From: an uncultured Oscillospiraceae bacterium
GTDB taxonomy: Bacteria; Bacillota; Clostridia; Oscillospirales; Ruminococcaceae
DNA length: 22,564 nt
Assembly (NCBI GenBank): GCA_900548355.1
Contig: URKR01000031.1
Location: forward strand, 1-22,564
Reading direction: 5' to 3'
The first letter of the stretch is position 1. Each line of letters begins with the position of its first letter. The position numbers and the translations under genes are program-made. This document shows, one piece after another, positions 19,154 through 22,564 of the stretch. The notes under the pieces are model-generated. The model made no database searches. It was given only the letters and a program-made list of their open reading frames with translations, and had not been told where the DNA came from.

Positions 19154-20551
19154 CTACTTGCCGACGCAGAATGTTGCGAACACTTCATCCAGCGTGGCTT
19201 CGGTGGCGTCCTGACCGCTCAGGTCGGCCAGGGCGCGCAGCGTATCGGCCAGGCAGACGCCGGCGGCGTCGGGGCCAAGGCCTTCCCGCTGGCTTGCAAT
19301 TGCCTGGTCCAGCGCGTCCCGTGCGGCGGTGGCGGCTGCAAGCTGCCGCGCATTGCACAGCTGGGCGGCGTTCGGGTCAAGCCCTGCCGTGCCAAGCAAT
19401 TCGGCCACAGCCGCGGCCAGCGCCGGCCGGCTGGCCGGGTCGCGGGCGGTCAGCGGCAGCAGCCGCCGGAAACAGGGGGCCAGCGCTTCCCGCTGGGCCT
19501 GCATCGCCGCTTCGGTCGGGTTGAGGTCCTGCTTGTTCAGGATGCCGATGGCCGGGCGGCCGGCGCAGGCTTTGGCGATGGCAAGGTCATCCTCGGTCAG
19601 CGGGGCGCCGGCGTCAAACACCGCAAGAACAAGCCCGGCTTCCTCAAGCTTTTTCCAGCTTCGGCGGATTCCTTCGGCTTCGATCGCGTCGCCTTCCTCC
19701 CCCACATCCCGCACGCCGGCCGTATCAAACAGGTTCAGCCGCAGGTCTCCGAGCTGGACAGCCTGCTCCAGCACATCGCGGGTGGTGCCGGCCACCGGCG
19801 TTACAATCGCGCGGTCAAACCCGGCCAGCAGGTTGAGCAGCGTGCTTTTGCCGACATTCGGCCGGCCAAGCAGCACGCAGTCCACGCCGCGCCGCAGCAC
19901 GGCGCCCGCGCCGTAGGAGTTGATCAGGGCATCCAGCTTTGCCTTGGCGGTTTCCAGCGTCAGGGTCAGTTCCCCGGGCAGCAGTTCGGGCACATCCTCC
20001 TCCGGGTAATCGATCCAGGCAACCAGGTGGGCGTTGAGGGTCTGCAGGTCGGCCTGGATGCCGGCAATTTCCCGGGCCAGCGCGCCGTCCAGCGCGGTTT
20101 TGGCCAGCGCAGCGCCCTGCCGCCCGTTCGCCGCAATAATCTCCATCACGGCTTCGGCCTGGGTCAGGCTCATCCGGCCGTTGACAACGGCGCGGCGGGT
20201 AAACTCCCCCGGGCCGGCCGGCGCACAGCCGGCCAGCAGCAGCGCTTCCAGAAGGCCGTCGGCCATCGCGCTGCCGCCGTGCACCGAAAGTTCAATGACA
20301 TCTTCACCGGTGTAGGAGTGGGGCGCGCGGAAAAACAGCGCGATCGTCTCGTCCATCTCCTGCCCGCGCAGCCGATAATGGCCGAGCAGCGCGGTGTAGC
20401 CGCGGGCCTGTTCGACGGTTTTGCCGGCATGAACCGGAAAAAAGACCCGCCCGACGATCGGGTAAGCTTCCGGCCCCGACACCCGTACCACCGCGATGCC
20501 GCCTTCGCCGGGCGCCGTTGCCAGCGCGCAGACCGTGCGGGAAAGATCCAT
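19154..20551 (-). CDS. mnmE: tRNA modification GTPase MnmE (TrmE)
   Basis: MnmE is the GTPase partner of MnmG. The 465-aa product has the N-terminal tetrahydrofolate-binding domain (1-about 120, with GPGEFTRRAVVNGRMSL). A helical domain with an inserted G domain follows: G1 GRPNVGKS (229-236), G2 TTRD (256-259), G3 DTAG (276-279) and G4 NKQD. It ends in CVGK (462-465), whose cysteine is the conserved functional residue. The ATG at 20551 has AAAGGTAGG upstream. It is the first gene of the leftward group, starting from a promoter adjoining parS. Confidence 0.98.
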   Translation of the reverse strand: MDLSRTVCALATAPGEGGIAVVRVSGPEAYPIVGRVFFPVHAGKTVEQARGYTALLGHYRLRGQEMDETIALFFRAPHSYTGEDVIELSVHGGSAMADGLLEALLLAGCAPAGPGEFTRRAVVNGRMSLTQAEAVMEIIAANGRQGAALAKTALDGALAREIAGIQADLQTLNAHLVAWIDYPEEDVPELLPGELTLTLETAKAKLDALINSYGAGAVLRRGVDCVLLGRPNVGKSTLLNLLAGFDRAIVTPVAGTTRDVLEQAVQLGDLRLNLFDTAGVRDVGEEGDAIEAEGIRRSWKKLEEAGLVLAVFDAGAPLTEDDLAIAKACAGRPAIGILNKQDLNPTEAAMQAQREALAPCFRRLLPLTARDPASRPALAAAVAELLGTAGLDPNAAQLCNARQLAAATAARDALDQAIASQREGLGPDAAGVCLADTLRALADLSGQDATEATLDEVFATFCVGK

Positions 20552-20602
20552 AGTGTTCGCCTACCTTTATATAAAGAGAGTTTTGAGATTCCGGGTATGT
20601 TT

Positions 20603-20631
20603 AGCATAACACAAAACCGAAAGGGGCGCAA
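20603..20631 (-). promoter_or_regulatory. mnmE promoter
   Basis: On the minus strand TTGCGC (20626-20631), a 17-bp spacer and an extended -10 TGT-TATGCT (hexamer 20603-20608). The -35 abuts the parS site at 20632, so ParB bound there could influence transcription. Confidence 0.55.
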
Positions 20632-20647
20632 TGTTCCACGTGAAACA
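20632..20647. promoter_or_regulatory. parS: parS site between mnmE and soj
   Basis: TGTTCCACGTGAAACA matches the 16-bp Spo0J/ParB consensus, with one asymmetric position relative to the palindrome in rsmG. It lies between the divergent mnmE and soj promoters. Confidence 0.95.
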
Positions 20648-20659
20648 TCCCGCATCCCC

Positions 20660-20688
20660 TTCCCCCGGCTATCAAAATGTGCTATAAT
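20660..20688 (+). promoter_or_regulatory. soj-spo0J promoter
   Basis: A perfect TATAAT (20683-20688) is preceded by an extended TGC; the -35 position holds a weak TTCCCC (20660-20665). It is 33 bp before the soj start and just downstream of parS. Confidence 0.7.
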
Positions 20689-20721
20689 GATACCGCATCG
20701 ACAAACAAAGGAGGACCCGGC

Positions 20722-21486
20722 ATGGCGAAAGTGGTGGCGATTGCAAACCAGAAAGGCGGCGTCGGCAAGACGACAACCTGCGTCAACCTCAGCGCCTGTG
20801 TTGCAGCGCTCGGCAAAAAGGTGCTGGTGGTTGACCTGGACCCCCAGGGCAACACAACATCGGGCTATGGCGTCGCCAAGCATGAGCTTGAATCCGACAT
20901 CTACACCTGCCTGATTGATGATGAAGATGTCCGCGGCGCGATCGTCAAGACCAAGTTTAACGCCGACCTTCTGCCTTCCAACACCCAGCTGGCCGGCGCG
21001 GCGGTAGAGCTTGTCAGTTTGCCGCGGCGTGAAAACCGGCTGCGCAGCGTGCTGGCCCCGGTCGTGCCGGCGTATGACTATGTCTTTATCGACTGCCCGC
21101 CCTCGCTCGACCTTCTGACCATCAACGGCCTGTGCGCCTGCGATACCGTGCTGATCCCGATCCAGTGCGAATACTACGCGCTGGAGGGCCTTTCGGAGCT
21201 GATGAACACCCTGAAGACGGTGCGCAAGATGTACAACCGTTACCTTGACATTGAAGGGGTGCTTTTCACCATGTATGCCGGGCGGCTCAACCTGACCATG
21301 CAGGTGGTGGCCCAGGTGAAAAAATATTATGGCAACAAGGTCTATAAGACCGTTATCCCCCGCACCGTCCGCCTTTCGGAAGCGCCGAGCTTTGGTATGC
21401 CGATCAACTTCTATGAACCCAACGGCAAGGGCAGCGAAGCCTATATGGCGATGGCGAGAGAGTTTTTGGCGAATAATGAACGCTGA
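20722..21486 (+). CDS. parA: Chromosome partitioning ATPase ParA (Soj)
   Basis: Soj/ParA is a Walker-type ATPase that, controlled by ParB, drives origin segregation and in Bacillus regulates DnaA. The 254-aa product starts MAKVVAIANQKGGVGKTT with the deviant Walker A KGGVGKTT (11-18). It continues with VVDLDPQGN (Walker A' region, about 36-44) and FIDCPPSL (Walker B, about 118-125). The size matches chromosomal Soj, which lacks the N-terminal DNA-binding extension of plasmid ParA proteins. The ATG at 20722 follows AAAGGAGG 7 bp upstream. parB follows after 45 bp. Confidence 0.98.
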   Translation: MAKVVAIANQKGGVGKTTTCVNLSACVAALGKKVLVVDLDPQGNTTSGYGVAKHELESDIYTCLIDDEDVRGAIVKTKFNADLLPSNTQLAGAAVELVSLPRRENRLRSVLAPVVPAYDYVFIDCPPSLDLLTINGLCACDTVLIPIQCEYYALEGLSELMNTLKTVRKMYNRYLDIEGVLFTMYAGRLNLTMQVVAQVKKYYGNKVYKTVIPRTVRLSEAPSFGMPINFYEPNGKGSEAYMAMAREFLANNER

Positions 21487-21531
21487 ACACTATAGAAAAA
21501 CTGTACAGGGAAAGCAAGGAGGGAACGTCTA

Positions 21532-22452
21532 TTGGCAAAACGAAAACTCGGCGGTTTGGGGCGCGGGCTGGACAGCCTCTTTGCAGACCTGCCCGAGCCG
21601 GAATCCGGCAGCGTGACAAGTTTGCCGCTTTCCGAGATCGAGCCCGACCCCGACCAGCCCCGCAAACACTTTGATGTGGAAGCGCTGACCGCGCTGAGCA
21701 ATTCGATCCGGGAAAACGGCCTGCTGCAGCCGATTGCGGTGCGGCCCAAAAAGGCCGGCACCGGGTATGTCATCATTGCGGGCGAACGCCGCTGGCGCGC
21801 CGCCCATGAAGCCGGACTGGATGAAGTGCCGGTTATTGTCAAGGATGTTACCGACGAACAGGCCGCCGCCCTTGCACTGATTGAAAACCTGCAGCGCGAA
21901 GACCTTGACCCGATCGAAGTGGCCGAAGGCTGCCGCCGCTTGATTGACGAATACGGCCTGACCCAGGAACAGGCCGCCCAGCGCATCGGCAAAAGCCGCA
22001 GCGCCGTGACCAATACGCTGCGGCTGCTGACCCTGCCCGACCCCGTGCGGGAAAAGGTGCGCACCGGCGCAATCAGCCCCGGCCATGCCAAGGCGATCCT
22101 TGGCCTGCCCACGCAGGACCTTATCTGTGAAGCGGCCGGCCAGATTGAGGCAAAGGCGCTCAACGTGCGCCAGGCCGAAGCGCTCTGCCGCAAGCTGACC
22201 CGCCCGCCCAAGGCCCCCAAACCCAAAGAAGACCCCTTCACCCGCCCCGTGATCGCAACCGAAATCGAGGCCGCCCTCAAGGAGATCACCGGCAGCGAGG
22301 TGCGCGTCGAATACAAAGACGGCAAAGGCAGCTTGCGGATTGACTTCTACAGCGAAAGCCAGCTCAAAGCCTTTGCCGGGCTGCTCGGCCAGTATAACCC
22401 GGAAAAGGCGGCGGAAGCCGAAGCGGAGGACGCGGAAGCCGCCGAAATGTAG
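21532..22452 (+). CDS. parB: Chromosome partitioning protein ParB (Spo0J)
   Basis: ParB is the CTP-dependent clamp that loads at parS and slides on DNA, recruiting SMC and stimulating ParA. The 306-aa product begins with the ParA-stimulating peptide RKLGGLGRGLDSLF. It has the CTP-binding boxes GERRWRA (84-90) and ALIENLQRE (115-123) and a helix-turn-helix at about 143-164 (LTQEQAAQRIGKSRSAVTN). A C-terminal dimerisation segment and an acidic Ala/Glu tail follow. The start is TTG with AAGGAGG 9 bp upstream; no ATG fits. The TAG stop lies in REP-type element B, so the extreme C-terminus may have been set by that element. Confidence 0.98.
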   Translation: MAKRKLGGLGRGLDSLFADLPEPESGSVTSLPLSEIEPDPDQPRKHFDVEALTALSNSIRENGLLQPIAVRPKKAGTGYVIIAGERRWRAAHEAGLDEVPVIVKDVTDEQAAALALIENLQREDLDPIEVAEGCRRLIDEYGLTQEQAAQRIGKSRSAVTNTLRLLTLPDPVREKVRTGAISPGHAKAILGLPTQDLICEAAGQIEAKALNVRQAEALCRKLTRPPKAPKPKEDPFTRPVIATEIEAALKEITGSEVRVEYKDGKGSLRIDFYSESQLKAFAGLLGQYNPEKAAEAEAEDAEAAEM

Positions 22453-22525
22453 GGGCGGGATTCTTCCCGCCCGGGAAACCTCGCCCCGCCGCCAACGTCC
22501 CCGGGCGGGCAATGCCCGCCCCTAC
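22449..22525. repeat. REP-type palindromic element B
   Basis: This 77-bp element is bounded by the perfect 11-bp inverted repeat GTAGGGGCGGG / CCCGCCCCTAC. It contains hairpins GGGCGGGA / TCCCGCCC (22453-22472) and GGGCGGGC / GCCCGCCC (22503-22521). Its ends and first hairpin match element A next to the RAYT gene. Its first bases provide the parB TAG stop. The remaining 39 bp of the window show no further feature. Confidence 0.88.
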
Positions 22526-22564
22526 GGTCTCAATAATTGTAATCCCCTCTCCCCATATTTTCGA

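Noticed and set aside
18278..20914. 878-codon open frame on the plus strand opposite mnmG and mnmE
   Set aside because: It is the mirror frame of two clear essential genes in G+C-rich DNA. It has no ribosome site or family motif and is rich in Arg, Gly, Gln and His, as expected from complementing their codons.

Overview
The window is the replication-origin region of a high-G+C member of the Clostridia, most likely an Oscillospiraceae (Ruminococcaceae) relative of the Faecalibacterium/Gemmiger/Subdoligranulum group. This rests on the 5' 16S rRNA segment, the clostridial dnaA-dnaN-yaaA-recF-remB-gyrB-gyrA order, a Noc gene, and TTG/GTG starts with strong AGGAGG-type ribosome sites. The genus assignment is an inference.

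Layout. (1) 1-1018: the 5' end of a 16S rRNA gene reading left, with two near-consensus rrn promoters and a 670-bp A+T-rich control region. (2) 1019-2451: a small unrecognised gene (-) and a coaX-like gene (+) whose catalytic acidic residues are all replaced. (3) 2452-4460: dnaA inside a two-part origin. DnaA boxes of the local type TTTTCCACA lie on both sides, and a textbook unwinding module (two abutting boxes, GC spacer, CTA trios, A+T stretch) lies between dnaA and dnaN. (4) 4461-12580: replication, recombination and topology genes dnaN, yaaA, recF, remB, gyrB and gyrA. A REP-associated HUH transposase gene overlaps the gyrB stop codon and is followed by a REP-type palindromic element. (5) 12644-15326: a strong two-way terminator, then a divergent GH13 glucosidase and AraC-regulator pair sharing a control region with three helically phased repeats. 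(6) 15341-20551: mnmE, mnmG, rsmG and noc, all leftward, that is towards oriC. (7) 20632-22525: parS, then soj/parA and spo0J/parB reading right, ending in a second REP-type palindrome that supplies the parB stop codon.

Together the genes initiate replication (DnaA, oriC), load and hold the polymerase (DnaN), repair forks (RecF), manage supercoils (gyrase), modify tRNA and rRNA (MnmEG, RsmG), and segregate and protect the nucleoid (Soj, Spo0J, parS, Noc). Compared with Bacillus subtilis, the mnmE-mnmG-rsmG-noc-soj-spo0J block has moved from the left to the right side of oriC. It has been split into divergent halves and has lost its rpmH-rnpA-yidC-jag neighbours. The best leads are the degenerate CoaX homologue beside dnaA, the RAYT/REP pair embedded in core origin genes, the phased AraC-type repeats, and the Noc homologue without a visible membrane-targeting helix.
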